The notes: generated from the sequence alone by a model not told the origin. 64,000 bases of DNA from Streptomyces ambofaciens ATCC 23877 (GCF_001267885.1 NZ_CP012383.1:1-64000), one strand, 5' to 3'. Shown: positions 24,437-32,792, numbered from the stretch's first letter. Translations and numbers: made by a program.

Positions 24437-24664
24437 GTGAAGCAGCCCCTGCGAAGGCTCCTCGCCGGCCTGTCCCTCACCGCCGCGACCCTCGGCGGCA
24501 CCCTCGCCGCCACCGGAACAGCCGCAGCCACGGCCCCGCCTGACACCGCATGGGGCGCACCCGCCCCCACCACCGGCGACGACGGTACCGACGACACCGC
24601 CTGGGGCACCCCGCCCACCACCGGCGGCCCGTCCGTCACCCCGCTCGACACCGCCTGGGGCTAG
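24437..24664 (+). CDS. Small secreted protein with three DTAWG repeats
   Basis: The 75-residue product has a signal peptide (LLAGLSLTAATLGG..., cleavage likely after ATA near 35). The mature part carries DTAWG three times, the last as the C-terminus, joined by APAPTTGDDGTD-like spacers. AAGGAC precedes the GTG start. Each repeat could be a processed or binding unit. It lies upstream of a secreted metalloprotease in the same direction. No family recognised. Confidence 0.65.
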   Translation: MKQPLRRLLAGLSLTAATLGGTLAATGTAAATAPPDTAWGAPAPTTGDDGTDDTAWGTPPTTGGPSVTPLDTAWG

Positions 24665-24770
24665 ACCCCGGCACGCCCCAGACCGGCCCGGCAGCACGCC
24701 CCCAGCACCGCTGCCGGGCCACCCCCATGAGGAGGCAACGTCCGCCCGGAAACCCGGCACCGTAGAGGGC

Positions 24771-25358
24771 ATGGCACCTTCCCCCGAACCACAAGCCGTC
24801 GACTACAACGGCCGCCCCCTCCACGTCGGCGACACCGTCGCCTACATCGGCATCGACCCCGTCCGCCTCTGCGAAGGCCGCGTCGTCGTCACCAGCCCTC
24901 GCAACATCTGCATCGAATCCGGTCCCCACCTCATCACCTTCAGCGGCCACCCCGCCTCGCTCGGCACCCCTCCGCCACGCCCCCTGGACGGCACCGTCAC
25001 CCGCAACAAGCAGGAGCAGGAGCCATTCCAGTACCCGCAGGTCGCCCTGACCGACACGGAGAACCGCTACAGCAGCGTCGGACTGTACGTCGGCGACCGC
25101 GATCTACCCGCCGACGTTGTGCAGGGCGAAATGATCTCGGAGTCCGGTCCCCGCGTCGTCCTCGACGAGAACGAACGCCGGCACCAGGCCGTCATCGACC
25201 GCGTGGACGAGCTACTCGCCGTCATCGAGCGGGTGCGCGCCTTCGCGGCCCGGCTGGAAGAGTTCGCCGAGAACGCCCTCCGAGACGACGACCGGAAGCT
25301 CTACGCGGCTGTTGCCAGCGATCTCCGTGCCCGCATCGACCGTGAGGAAGGGCAATGA
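24771..25358 (+). CDS. Protein of unknown function with beta domain and coiled coil
   Basis: The 195-residue product has an SH3-like beta section (about 10-60, HVGDTVAYIG) and a C-terminal coiled coil (about 128-190). The ribosome site is weak, so the start is less certain. It overlaps the next start by 4 bp. Confidence 0.65.
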   Translation: MAPSPEPQAVDYNGRPLHVGDTVAYIGIDPVRLCEGRVVVTSPRNICIESGPHLITFSGHPASLGTPPPRPLDGTVTRNKQEQEPFQYPQVALTDTENRYSSVGLYVGDRDLPADVVQGEMISESGPRVVLDENERRHQAVIDRVDELLAVIERVRAFAARLEEFAENALRDDDRKLYAAVASDLRARIDREEGQ

Positions 25359-25795
25359 GCGGCGAGACCAAGACCTTCGGCACCGTGGGGGTCATCGCCT
25401 GGCTCATCACAGCCGTCGCAGCCGTCGACATGGCACTCGGGAATCCATCCGCGATCAACGGCGTCATCGGCGCCGGCGTGGGAGCAGCAGCCTTCACGTG
25501 GATGGCCTGGACGATGCACCGCGAGGACGAACTCGATCGTCCTCAACCGGTCGTTCCGCGCGTCGACCTGAACCGGATCGCGGTCCTGGAGCACGAACTC
25601 CTCGGCATCACGCCCGAGCCCGGTACCCCAGCCGCTCACGCCGTGGCCAGGGCGCAGCCCGTCGATCCGGCTGCGTGTCCCCACGACGATGTCATCGACG
25701 TCACCGAGATGGGGCAGGCGCGCGACATGGGCCTGTGTGAGCGCTGCGGCGCCGGGATGGTTGCCGACGACGAAGGAGGATGGCAGCGTCCATGA
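25355..25795 (+). CDS. Membrane protein with C-terminal zinc site
   Basis: The 146-residue product has two membrane segments (about 9-28 and 35-53) and a C-terminal CPHDD...CERCG cluster. It overlaps its neighbours on both sides, so it is part of a three-gene unit. Confidence 0.7.
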   Translation: MSGETKTFGTVGVIAWLITAVAAVDMALGNPSAINGVIGAGVGAAAFTWMAWTMHREDELDRPQPVVPRVDLNRIAVLEHELLGITPEPGTPAAHAVARAQPVDPAACPHDDVIDVTEMGQARDMGLCERCGAGMVADDEGGWQRP

Positions 25796-26085
25796 CAGAA
25801 GAACCAGAGGAGGGGACGTACGAGCCGGTCATGCTGATCGTGCTCGCCAAGAGCAACGGCGGCCCCTACGACGACGCAGCCGTAGTAGCCGGGATGACGT
25901 GCGGCGCCCTGGAGAAGGAACTCGCCATGACGGCGGCCTTGAACACGCTGCCTCACGAGCGGTACATCGACGGCCCTCTGATCAAGCAGACGGATCTCAT
26001 CGCCATGCGGCACGGGTACAAGCTCGTCGTGGGCGAGGTCGACGAGGCGTCCGGCTGGCAGCACGTGGCGTTCGACTGGGCGTAG
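25792..26085 (+). CDS. Small protein of unknown function
   Basis: The 97-residue acidic protein starts at ATG 25792 overlapping the preceding TGA, with AAGGAGG a little upstream. An ATG at 25780 is also possible. No motif recognised. Confidence 0.65.
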   Translation: MTEEPEEGTYEPVMLIVLAKSNGGPYDDAAVVAGMTCGALEKELAMTAALNTLPHERYIDGPLIKQTDLIAMRHGYKLVVGEVDEASGWQHVAFDWA

Positions 26086-26141
26086 CGGGACCCCTTAGGC
26101 AGGGGGCAACACCGCGCCGGAATGTGCTGAGACTGAGGTGT

Positions 26142-26909
26142 ATGCCTCGCATACCCGCACGAACCCGCCCCCTCTGCACCCTCGGCGGGATACTCGCCGG
26201 CGTCCTCACCCTCACCGCCGCCACCCTCCCCACCCCCACCTACTCCGGGACCGGCTGGAAAGCCCTCACCCAACACGGGATCTACAGCCTCCACCCCGGC
26301 CCGTACGACATCGTCTGGGCCGACACCACCGCCCGCACCACACTCACCCGGTACTTCAAGCTGCCCGCAGCGCAGGTCACCCGGTCCGTCGGCGTCCGCA
26401 TCAACATCACCACCACGCTCGACACCACGCCTCCGACCGCCTGCCCGGCCCGGCACCGCATCGTCGTCCACTACACGCACCAGCCCATGGGCCAGCCCGG
26501 CATGAGCCAAGCCCTCCCCTGCCACGCCACCGGCAACAACTCCGCGTGGGGCGGGCACATCCGCATGGACTCCGAGTACTGGACCGTGCCGACCTGGTTC
26601 GGGCCGTCCCCGACGGTGAACGAAGCCCGGAGGAAGGACGCGGCCGCGCACGAGCTGGGGCACATCCTCGGCCTCGACCACGCCAACACCGACATCGACC
26701 ACGACGGGGTCGTGGAGGCCGGGGAGTGCGTCGCCAAGAACGGGCTGCGACCGTTGATGTGCTCCCCGAACCGCGGCCTGCCACTGTCCAAGCCGGGCGG
26801 GGGCGCGGGCCCGTTCGTCCACACGCTGGAAGCCGGCCGGTTCTCCAAGGACTTCGACCTGCCCGGCCTGCGGCAACTCCTCGCCAACTACACGCTGCGC
26901 CAGAGCTGA
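26142..26909 (+). CDS. Secreted zinc metalloprotease
   Basis: The 255-residue product has a twin-Arg-free basic signal peptide (about 1-30) and the metzincin zinc motif AAHELGHILGLDHA (about 166-179), that is HExxHxxGxxH. The Met-turn is probably RPLMCS (about 204-209). This fits the matrixin/snapalysin group of secreted Streptomyces proteases. Extracellular action is expected. Its target is unknown, though a secreted repeat peptide lies 1.5 kb upstream. Confidence 0.85.
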   Translation: MPRIPARTRPLCTLGGILAGVLTLTAATLPTPTYSGTGWKALTQHGIYSLHPGPYDIVWADTTARTTLTRYFKLPAAQVTRSVGVRINITTTLDTTPPTACPARHRIVVHYTHQPMGQPGMSQALPCHATGNNSAWGGHIRMDSEYWTVPTWFGPSPTVNEARRKDAAAHELGHILGLDHANTDIDHDGVVEAGECVAKNGLRPLMCSPNRGLPLSKPGGGAGPFVHTLEAGRFSKDFDLPGLRQLLANYTLRQS

Positions 26910-27070
26910 GCTCGCGGTTCGGGGAACGGCTGTCAGTGGCGCGTGCCATGCTGAGCGTGGAACGTCTGCCGGGATCAGGCCGGGTCCGGGCAACCGCATC
27001 CCTCCCGCATCACGCCGCGCCCGTCGGGAATCACGCCGCAGCGGGGCAGAGGCCCCCGGAGACGTTCCCC

Positions 27071-27112
27071 GTCCGCCCCGCCCGCGCATCCCCCGTCGCG
27101 GCCGGGGCGGAC
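27071..27112 (-). terminator. Shared terminator between convergent genes
   Basis: Perfect 10-bp arms GTCCGCCCCG (27071-27080) and CGGGGCGGAC (27103-27112) lie 7 bp from the stop of the leftward gene. Both directions could use it. Confidence 0.7.
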
Positions 27113-27118
27113 GTACAT

Positions 27119-27304
27119 CTAGGCCTTCGGCGTCGGCAGCTCCCCCGGCTTCACCGGCACCCGCTCCACTTCGGTCGCGCCGGCATCCTTCAGCACCTTC
27201 TCCTGCCGATCCGCGGACACCCTGTCGTAGGCGACAGCCGACGCCCGCCGGGTACCGCCCGGATCGGTCCACGTGAAGCCGAAGCTCTCCATCTTGATCG
27301 TCAT
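27119..27304 (-). CDS. Small protein of unknown function
   Basis: The 61-residue product (MTIKMESFGFTWTD start) is probably a single alpha/beta unit with a Pro-rich tail. The ribosome site is only fair (GGAT). It precedes a shared terminator. Confidence 0.5.
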   Translation of the reverse strand: MTIKMESFGFTWTDPGGTRRASAVAYDRVSADRQEKVLKDAGATEVERVPVKPGELPTPKA

Positions 27305-27342
27305 ACCGGCATCCTGCCTGCTGCCACTGACAACGGCCTCTG

Positions 27343-27678
27343 CTACTCCCGCAGCCCCGGCTCGGGGTTGCATACCCCGCACATCTCCACGACCAGCGTC
27401 TCGTCCGCCAACGCCTCCCCCACCTCGTGCCGCTCGAGGTAGCCGTGCTCGCCCTTCCAGATCCCGCACCCGCCCCGGTGCAGCACCGACCGGCGATCCC
27501 GGGCCGGCTCCAGCTTCCACCGGGCCTCCGCATACGCACGCTGCGCCTGCCGCTTCGCCTGCTCCATCTCCGCCTCCAGGGTGCGGATCTTCGCCCGGGT
27601 GTTGTTCAGCTGCCAGGCCAGCCACTCCTCGAGGGCGTGCAGCTTCGCGAGACGTTCATCCGGGGGCAGGTCGCTCAT
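27343..27678 (-). CDS. DUF6233 family protein
   Basis: The 111-residue product starts with the family's MSDLPPDE and an N-terminal coiled coil (about 10-55). It ends with HRGGCGIWKGEHGYL and MCGVCNPEPGLRE, so two Cys-containing parts can bind zinc. DUF6233 is common and multicopy in Streptomyces; function unknown. Confidence 0.8.
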   Translation of the reverse strand: MSDLPPDERLAKLHALEEWLAWQLNNTRAKIRTLEAEMEQAKRQAQRAYAEARWKLEPARDRRSVLHRGGCGIWKGEHGYLERHEVGEALADETLVVEMCGVCNPEPGLRE

Positions 27679-27704
27679 ACGTTCGAGTCTACGGACACAA
27701 GAAA

Positions 27705-27742
27705 AAGGCCCGCCACCTGGGGTGAAACAGGTGGCGGGCCTT
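27705..27742. terminator. Bidirectional terminator
   Basis: Fourteen-bp perfect arms (AAGGCCCGCCACCT / AGGTGGCGGGCCTT) give A- and T-rich flanks in both directions. It separates the 27752-28425 pair from the DUF6233 gene. Confidence 0.85.
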
Positions 27743-27751
27743 CGGGGCGTA

Positions 27752-28099
27752 TCACGGACGCGCTGCGGCGTACAGGGCTTCCACCTCGGCCTCGGCGGCA
27801 TCCACGTGCGGGTTGTCGCGCAGGTGCCAGTAGTTCGCCGGCTCGTCCGGCAGCCACTTCAGGTGCCGCTCGTACAGGTCGAGACCGGCGGTCGTGGCGA
27901 CGACGTCGCCGTCCTTCCGGCGGGCCAGGCCGCAGATCACGACGATACTCTCGTGCCAGTCGGCACCGAACAGGCTTTTCAGGTAGCGATGCCTGTCCAC
28001 GTGTTCCTGGTCTGCCGCCTCCTCAATGAGGCCCCGCAGGATGGCCAGGGCATGGAGGACGCTGATCCCTTTGGCATTTTCTGATCTCGCAGTCATCAC
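27752..28099 (-). CDS. Protein of unknown function paired with a HTH gene
   Basis: The 115-residue product overlaps the preceding HTH gene by 4 bp. Its N-terminus is helical (VLHALAILRGLIEEAADQEH) and its middle has DWHESIVVICGLARR. A small protein coupled to a DNA-binding partner with its own divergent promoter resembles a toxin-antitoxin pair, but no toxin motif is seen. Confidence 0.65.
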   Translation of the reverse strand: MMTARSENAKGISVLHALAILRGLIEEAADQEHVDRHRYLKSLFGADWHESIVVICGLARRKDGDVVATTAGLDLYERHLKWLPDEPANYWHLRDNPHVDAAEAEVEALYAAARP

Positions 28100-28425
28100 T
28101 TGCCTCCCTTGCCCAGGGTGGGCTGCTTGTTCTGCTTCCCGGATTTGATGAGCTGGTCGACGAGCGCGATGGAGCTGCCGATCATCTCTGCGACCTGCTT
28201 GAGGGTGCGTCCTTCTTTGAGGCCGGCGACGGTTCGGGAGCGGTGGGCTTTGATTTCGCGGCCCATGTCAGGGAGGAGTTCCTCGAGTACGGTGCGTGCG
28301 GCCTGCTGGCGTTGTACGGGGTCTTCGATGGTGTCGAGGTCGTTGAGGACGGTGGTCGTGGTGTCGGTGATCTGGTGCCTGATCCGAGCGAGGGCGTCTT
28401 CCATGGGATGAGGGTAGGCGCCCAC
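28096..28425 (-). CDS. Small HTH DNA-binding protein
   Basis: The product is about 109 residues with a C-terminal helix-turn-helix (GRTLKQVAEMIGSSIALVDQ, about 74-93) and an N-terminal helical dimer region. No ribosome site precedes GTG 28425 or ATG 28404, so the start is uncertain. A perfect G7/C7-type hairpin over the neighbouring promoter is a candidate operator. It is co-translated with the next gene. Confidence 0.7.
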   Translation of the reverse strand: MGAYPHPMEDALARIRHQITDTTTTVLNDLDTIEDPVQRQQAARTVLEELLPDMGREIKAHRSRTVAGLKEGRTLKQVAEMIGSSIALVDQLIKSGKQNKQPTLGKGGK

Positions 28426-28437
28426 CCAACCAATTTC

Positions 28438-28476
28438 AAGGGGGGGCTTGACGTACTTCTAGACCCCCCTTTAAAG
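28438..28476 (+). promoter_or_regulatory. Promoter overlapped by a GGGGGG/CCCCCC inverted repeat
   Basis: TTGACG (28448-28453) and TTAAAG (28471-28476) are 17 bp apart, a typical promoter. AAGGGGGGG (28438-28446) and CCCCCCTTT (28464-28472) form an inverted repeat across it. It faces the gene at 28529 and lies back to back with the HTH gene. Confidence 0.6.
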
Positions 28477-28528
28477 TGGAGTCATCGGAAAGCGGGACCG
28501 CCCCGCAACCCCACCCAAGGAGGACCCG

Positions 28529-28993
28529 ATGACCACCACCCGCCACCCCGCGATCCGCACCCTCACCATCGCCGGCCAGCAGGTCACGGTCATCCCCATG
28601 ACCACCACCGACCTCACCCACCACACCGAGGACATCGACGTCCTCGACCTCCCCAACGACTACCACCACCTCGCCCCCCTCCGCGGCTGGAACATCTACG
28701 ACGCCACCGGCCAGCACATCGGCCGGCTCTTCTCCCGCGGCGGCATCATGACCGCCGAGTGGTACGACGACATCGACGAGTTCGACTGGATCCTCGCCGA
28801 GTGGAACTGCCGCCGCATCGAACGCGGAATCCACCAGATCTTCCTCCTCCGTGACGAGCGCCTCCGTGCCGCCAAGCTGGCCGCACAGGCCAAGGTGCAG
28901 GAGCGCGAGGCTGCTTACCTTGTCGAGCTGGCCCACCAGGGCCTGACCCTCGACGAGGACGGCCGCCAGGTCCCCCTCCACCTGGCAGCGTGA
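28529..28993 (+). CDS. Protein of unknown function
   Basis: The 154-residue product starts with beta strands (TLTIAGQQVTVIPM), an acidic and His-rich middle and a Trp-rich patch (MTAEWYDDIDEFDWILAEWN), and ends in a long helix. AAGGAGG before the ATG gives strong translation. A terminator follows immediately. It is monocistronic. Confidence 0.7.
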   Translation: MTTTRHPAIRTLTIAGQQVTVIPMTTTDLTHHTEDIDVLDLPNDYHHLAPLRGWNIYDATGQHIGRLFSRGGIMTAEWYDDIDEFDWILAEWNCRRIERGIHQIFLLRDERLRAAKLAAQAKVQEREAAYLVELAHQGLTLDEDGRQVPLHLAA

Positions 28994-29003
28994 CCAACAC
29001 CGC

Positions 29004-29035
29004 AAGGGCCCCACCCGCGTTCGGGTGGGGCCCTT
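29004..29035. terminator. Bidirectional terminator
   Basis: Perfect 14-bp arms (AAGGGCCCCACCCG / CGGGTGGGGCCCTT) enclose a CGTT loop between two convergent genes. Confidence 0.9.
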
Positions 29036-29051
29036 CGCTCTGGCACTCCGT

Positions 29052-29624
29052 CTACGCCGCACTCCCGTACTGGGGAAGCGTCTCCCGTACCCGGGCCGCC
29101 AGAGCGACCGCGGCGGGCTGTACCGGGCCCCTCCCGCCCGGCATGCCCGCCAACACATCCACCAGCTGGTCCGCGCCGAGGACGTGCACGACGCGTTCCC
29201 ACGCCGGCACCGGCACGTCCAGACGGCCCGTCCCGGCGACCGGGGAGCCGTGGACGACGATCACCGGCATCACCATGCTGGCCGGCACCCCCAGCACAGC
29301 CGCAGTCCCCGACACGTACCCGGCGAACCTCACGATCTGCTCGTGCCGGTCCTGCGACCCACAATGCACCCGACCCCGCACCAACGTCGTCGGACAGGGA
29401 CGCCCCTCCCACGAACGCCGCCACTTCTTCGAGTCCAGCACGATCACCCCCAGACCGGAAGGAGGGATCAGCACGTGATCGAGGTTGAAGCGCCGGCCGG
29501 GCACGGCCAAGTCGTGAAGGACAGTCCACCCGGCCGGTAATCCGGTCAGGAGCTCCGCGGTCTCCTGCTCGCCGATGCTCCCCTGCTCCTGCCGCACCGC
29601 GGCCGCCTCGAGCCGCCTGTCCAC
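29052..29624 (-). CDS. NERD-domain nuclease-related protein
   Basis: The 190-residue product has the NERD domain over about 15-130: GSIGEQETAELL, then FNLDHVLIPPSGLGVIVLDSKKW with the Asp-His and Asp-Ser-Lys core of this PD-(D/E)xK-like fold. NERD proteins act as nucleases or signal domains, often in plasmid or defence genes. The GTG start is the only in-frame choice after a stop. It is the last gene of a short leftward group with small membrane proteins. Confidence 0.8.
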   Translation of the reverse strand: MDRRLEAAAVRQEQGSIGEQETAELLTGLPAGWTVLHDLAVPGRRFNLDHVLIPPSGLGVIVLDSKKWRRSWEGRPCPTTLVRGRVHCGSQDRHEQIVRFAGYVSGTAAVLGVPASMVMPVIVVHGSPVAGTGRLDVPVPAWERVVHVLGADQLVDVLAGMPGGRGPVQPAAVALAARVRETLPQYGSAA

Positions 29625-29679
29625 GGTGTCGACGCCGCACGCAGCCGGGCGGCCTCACGCGCCGTCGACCCACCCGCGG

Positions 29680-29898
29680 TCACCGGCGGATCTCCAGACG
29701 CCAGAACATGAACGCCAGCATCGCCGCAGTCCCCAGGATCATCCCGGTGAAGAGGTTCCCCACCACGAGCAGGGTCTCGTCGATCCCGGGCCAGACCGCG
29801 GTCACTGCGAACGGCAAAGCGACCGGGATACCCGCCCCGATCACGACCAAGACCAGGCCCACGGTCCAGGAGGAAGCCTCCTCCAACCACGTGCGCAT
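29680..29898 (-). CDS. Small membrane protein, two segments
   Basis: The 72-residue product has two hydrophobic segments (TVGLVLVVIGAGIPVALPFAV and VGNLFTGMILGTAAMLAFMF) and Arg-rich ends. It overlaps the preceding stop (TGATG) and lies upstream of NERD. Confidence 0.7.
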   Translation of the reverse strand: MRTWLEEASSWTVGLVLVVIGAGIPVALPFAVTAVWPGIDETLLVVGNLFTGMILGTAAMLAFMFWRLEIRR

Positions 29899-30296
29899 CA
29901 GCTCTGCTCCTTCAGTTCCGGCCTGTGCTTGCGGACGGCGTCCCAGAACCGGCGTGCTGCCTCGTCCGGGGTGTAGCCAGGCCCGTACTCCAGCCGTCCG
30001 TCGTCCAGGTGGATGGTGACGAGCGAACCGTTGGCGCCGTCGATGACGATCTGGGACGGCGGCAGCGTGAGGGCGCTGAACACGAGGCCGCTGCCCGCGT
30101 ACAGGTCGCGGGCCGCTTCGGCGGCTTCGCCGACGATCCGTTCGTTGGCCGTGGTCCGCTGGTGCCCGGGGCAGATGAACGGGTAGTTCGGGTTCGGATC
30201 GACGCACAGGGCGCAGTCCTCGGCGTTGCCGTTGCAGCACCACGGGCCGTCGTCTGGTGCGGCGTCCAGGTCCTCGAAGGTGGGGCGGTCGGTCAC
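29898..30296 (-). CDS. Cys-rich protein of unknown function
   Basis: The 132-residue product starts at GTG with AAAGGA upstream. Its N-terminus has WCCNGNAEDCALC...FICPGH, enough for a metal site; the rest is an alpha/beta section ending in RFWDAVRKHRPE. Coupled to both neighbours. Confidence 0.7.
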   Translation of the reverse strand: MTDRPTFEDLDAAPDDGPWCCNGNAEDCALCVDPNPNYPFICPGHQRTTANERIVGEAAEAARDLYAGSGLVFSALTLPPSQIVIDGANGSLVTIHLDDGRLEYGPGYTPDEAARRFWDAVRKHRPELKEQS

Positions 30297-30532
30297 GGGG
30301 TGGTCCTTTCGGTGGGGTGGGGTCGGGCGTGGGCGCGGCGGGGCCGGCCGCGGCGGGCACGGTGCACGGCCGTCTCCACGACCAGGGCGAGGGCGACGGA
30401 GATCAGGGTGCAGACGATGACCGCGCCCGGTGACAGGGCGCGGGATTCGGTGAGGGTGAGCCATCCGAAGGCGGTACCGAGGGCTATGCCGCCGACGAGG
30501 ACGGCCTGGGCGAGGAGCGGGGGTATACGCAC
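30293..30532 (-). CDS. Small membrane protein
   Basis: The 79-residue product has two hydrophobic segments (AQAVLVGGIALGTAFGWLTL and GAVIVCTLISVALALVV) and an Arg/Pro-rich tail. It overlaps the next gene. Confidence 0.65.
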   Translation of the reverse strand: MRIPPLLAQAVLVGGIALGTAFGWLTLTESRALSPGAVIVCTLISVALALVVETAVHRARRGRPRRAHARPHPTERTTP

Positions 30533-30594
30533 GGGCCCTCCCGGGGCGTGATCGGTCTTTCCCGCCGGTGCGGGTGTCTAAGATGCCCGGATTT

Positions 30595-30933
30595 TCAGGC
30601 GTGTCGACGGGGCGTCAATCCCTCCTTCGACGGCTTCATCTCGTACGCCCGACGCGGAGCCCGCAGCTCCACCTCATCGGGCCGGATCAAACCCCTCACC
30701 AGGGCCATCGCAACCGCGTTCTCCCGGTTCTTCGCTCCCAGCCGGCGGTACACCTCCCGCCAGTAGTCGTTGACGGTGTGCGGAGACAGGAACAGCAGCT
30801 CAGCGATCTCTCGACTGGCGTGGCCGTTCGCGGCAAGCCGGAGCAGGGCCAGATGCTGGGGGAACAAGTGCAGGGGTGAAGGAGCGGGCCCGCTCCCCGA
30901 GAGGTGCGGGCCCGGTCGTGCAGGAGCGGTCAT
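30595..30933 (-). CDS. Small LuxR-type HTH regulator
   Basis: The 112-residue product is almost only a GerE/LuxR domain (about 25-85): LALLRLAANGHASREIAELL, FLSPHTVNDYWREVYRRLGA. No receiver or ligand domain is present. It overlaps the preceding DUF1643 gene by 4 bp, so the two are co-translated. Confidence 0.8.
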   Translation of the reverse strand: MTAPARPGPHLSGSGPAPSPLHLFPQHLALLRLAANGHASREIAELLFLSPHTVNDYWREVYRRLGAKNRENAVAMALVRGLIRPDEVELRAPRRAYEMKPSKEGLTPRRHA

Positions 30934-31487
30934 GCGGCCACCCCGTACTCCTCGAGGACAGCCGCAGACGGCAGGTACAGCGGATGCCGCGGCTGCCCGG
31001 TAGCCGTACGGCCCAGGCAGTGCACGGTCACGCCCCGGGCCCGCAGAATGCCCGTCACCGCATCCGCGCGGCCGCCTTGGACGCCAGCAGCACCCCAGGC
31101 GGCTATCACCCGGTGCGCGCCCGCGACGGTGCGGCGGATGAACGCGTCGTTGACGGGGCCGACGGGTTCGGGATGTCGGGTGAGGGCGCGGGGGTCGGCG
31201 GAGCGCAGCGCGAACAGGTTCACGACGATCAGACCGCCGGCGCCCTCCCGGACGGCGAAGGACCGGCAACGCCGGATGGTCGCATCGTCCGTCATCGCGT
31301 CCGCCGTGGACGGGTTCAGCATCACGTACACGACCGGCGGCACCGTGGGGTCCCAGATCCGGGTGAGGAGGTACCGGTACTCGCGGCGGCTGCTGTCGAA
31401 CACGGCGGCGGCCAGACCGGTCGGGGTGGACTGCTGCTCTACGTGCACGGACAGTTCAGTGTCGGGGAGCATCTGAAGGACGGTCAC
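30930..31487 (-). CDS. DUF1643 family protein
   Basis: The 185-residue product has the family signature YVMLNPSTADA (about 49-59), DDATIRRCRSFA and GLIVVNLFALRSADP. DUF1643 is found on phages and plasmids and in some defence gene sets; its activity is not settled. The GTG start overlaps the preceding stop (GTGA). Confidence 0.85.
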   Translation of the reverse strand: MTVLQMLPDTELSVHVEQQSTPTGLAAAVFDSSRREYRYLLTRIWDPTVPPVVYVMLNPSTADAMTDDATIRRCRSFAVREGAGGLIVVNLFALRSADPRALTRHPEPVGPVNDAFIRRTVAGAHRVIAAWGAAGVQGGRADAVTGILRARGVTVHCLGRTATGQPRHPLYLPSAAVLEEYGVAA

Positions 31488-31804
31488 GCGCCCACCGCCC
31501 GCCGGTACACGGCCAGCAGCCGCTCCATCGCCTCCACGTGCTCCAGGGCCTCGGCGGTCTGCCCGGCCTTGGTGAGGGCGTACGCCCACGCTGCGGAGTC
31601 CTGCACGGCGTCCATGTACGCGTGCGGGGACTCGTCGGCGGGGGCGGTCTCGGCCGGGGACGGGAGGGCGGACGGCTCTCCGGCGGCGGGTGTGCGGATT
31701 CCGTCGGCCACGTTGTCGAGGAGGTTCACGGCGTCGTCGTCGCGGCCGGTGGCTTCCAGCAGGCGGGCGGCGCGCACCATCTCGCTGGCGGCGATGTCGG
31801 TCAT
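31484..31804 (-). CDS. Helical repeat-like protein
   Basis: The 106-residue product has two helical hairpins (SEMVRAARLLEATGRDDDAV and WAYALTKAGQTAEALEHVEA) of TPR-like look, joined by a Pro-rich linker. Overlaps both neighbours. Confidence 0.7.
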   Translation of the reverse strand: MTDIAASEMVRAARLLEATGRDDDAVNLLDNVADGIRTPAAGEPSALPSPAETAPADESPHAYMDAVQDSAAWAYALTKAGQTAEALEHVEAMERLLAVYRRAVGA

Positions 31805-32355
31805 CGGACGGACTCCTTCGTGATGGTGGCGCACGGGAAGACCTCCGGGTAGGCGGCCTTCCAGTCCAGCCAGTGCTGCATGACGTCGTCGACGATCGTG
31901 TGGCGGAGGTCCATGACCTGCTCCAGCGACAGCGGGCCGGGGTGCTTGGCGTACTCGTACTCGCCGCCGCGCACCTTAGGGCCGGAGGGGACGTAGGTGG
32001 GCCCGTACTGCCAGGAGCAGAGCCGGTAGCCCCAGTCGTCGGTGCCGTACTTGATGAAGACTGTGGTGTTGCAGCCGGAGTCGACGTCCAGCGGGCGTCG
32101 CAGCAGCTTCGCCTTGTAGCCCGCGTTGAACCAGTGGTGCTTGTACTCGTCGATGAAGCTGGAGAGCATCGCGGCCTCGGCGTCGGTGGGCCGTTCGGCG
32201 CTGCCCCAGCTGTACGGCCCGGCGTCAACGTCGATGTAGGCGGCGACGTACTTCCACTGCGGATTGAAGCTGGTGACGACCGGGATGCGCAGTGCGGTGA
32301 GCGGGTCGTGTTCGGCGGCATCGGTGCCGAACGGCCATGTCTGGGTGCTGGTCAT
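31801..32355 (-). CDS. Protein of unknown function
   Basis: The 184-residue alpha/beta product is rich in Trp and Tyr (WKYVAAYIDVDAGPYSWG) with a C-terminal helical part. It is the second gene of a coupled run from 32792 to 30595. No family recognised. Confidence 0.7.
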   Translation of the reverse strand: MTSTQTWPFGTDAAEHDPLTALRIPVVTSFNPQWKYVAAYIDVDAGPYSWGSAERPTDAEAAMLSSFIDEYKHHWFNAGYKAKLLRRPLDVDSGCNTTVFIKYGTDDWGYRLCSWQYGPTYVPSGPKVRGGEYEYAKHPGPLSLEQVMDLRHTIVDDVMQHWLDWKAAYPEVFPCATITKESVR

Positions 32356-32792
32356 CGGCTGGTCTCCTTGGTGGCGCGTCGGGTGTAGGGGAGGCGTGCG
32401 GAAGCGCGGGAGAGCAGCCCCTCACGGGCCTGTACGGGCCGTACAGGCTGGGCGGGGGCCGCGGGGAGGCTGGTGACGGTGTCGGGGTGCCACAGCTCCA
32501 CCCACACCCCGCCAGACCGCCACACCAGAACCGTCCGACCGGGCACGTCCACGTCCCAGAACGGGCGCAGGTCCCCCGACTGAGGCAGGGCCAGGTAGTA
32601 GTTCCCGGCGAACAGGCGGAGGGCGTGCGCGGCGCCGGGGCCGGCGACTTCCGCCGACAGGACCGGCCTGCCGTCGGCCGCGGTGCGGGTTCGCCAGTCG
32701 GGGACGACGGCCTTCAGGTTGCGGTCGGTGGTGAACGACTGCCAGGCGTGGACGGCCTGGAGTCTCGCGGCGGTTACGGTGCTGTCGGGCAT
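32352..32792 (-). CDS. Protein of unknown function, first in its operon
   Basis: The 146-residue product has a beta-rich middle (GRTVLVWRSGGVWVELWH) and a basic tail. GAGAAGG precedes the ATG. It leads the coupled set ending with the small LuxR regulator. Confidence 0.7.
   Translation of the reverse strand: MPDSTVTAARLQAVHAWQSFTTDRNLKAVVPDWRTRTAADGRPVLSAEVAGPGAAHALRLFAGNYYLALPQSGDLRPFWDVDVPGRTVLVWRSGGVWVELWHPDTVTSLPAAPAQPVRPVQAREGLLSRASARLPYTRRATKETSR

Noticed and set aside
27752..28425. Classical toxin-antitoxin pair
   Set aside because: Arrangement fits, but the partner protein shows no known toxin motif, so only a coupled HTH pair is reported.
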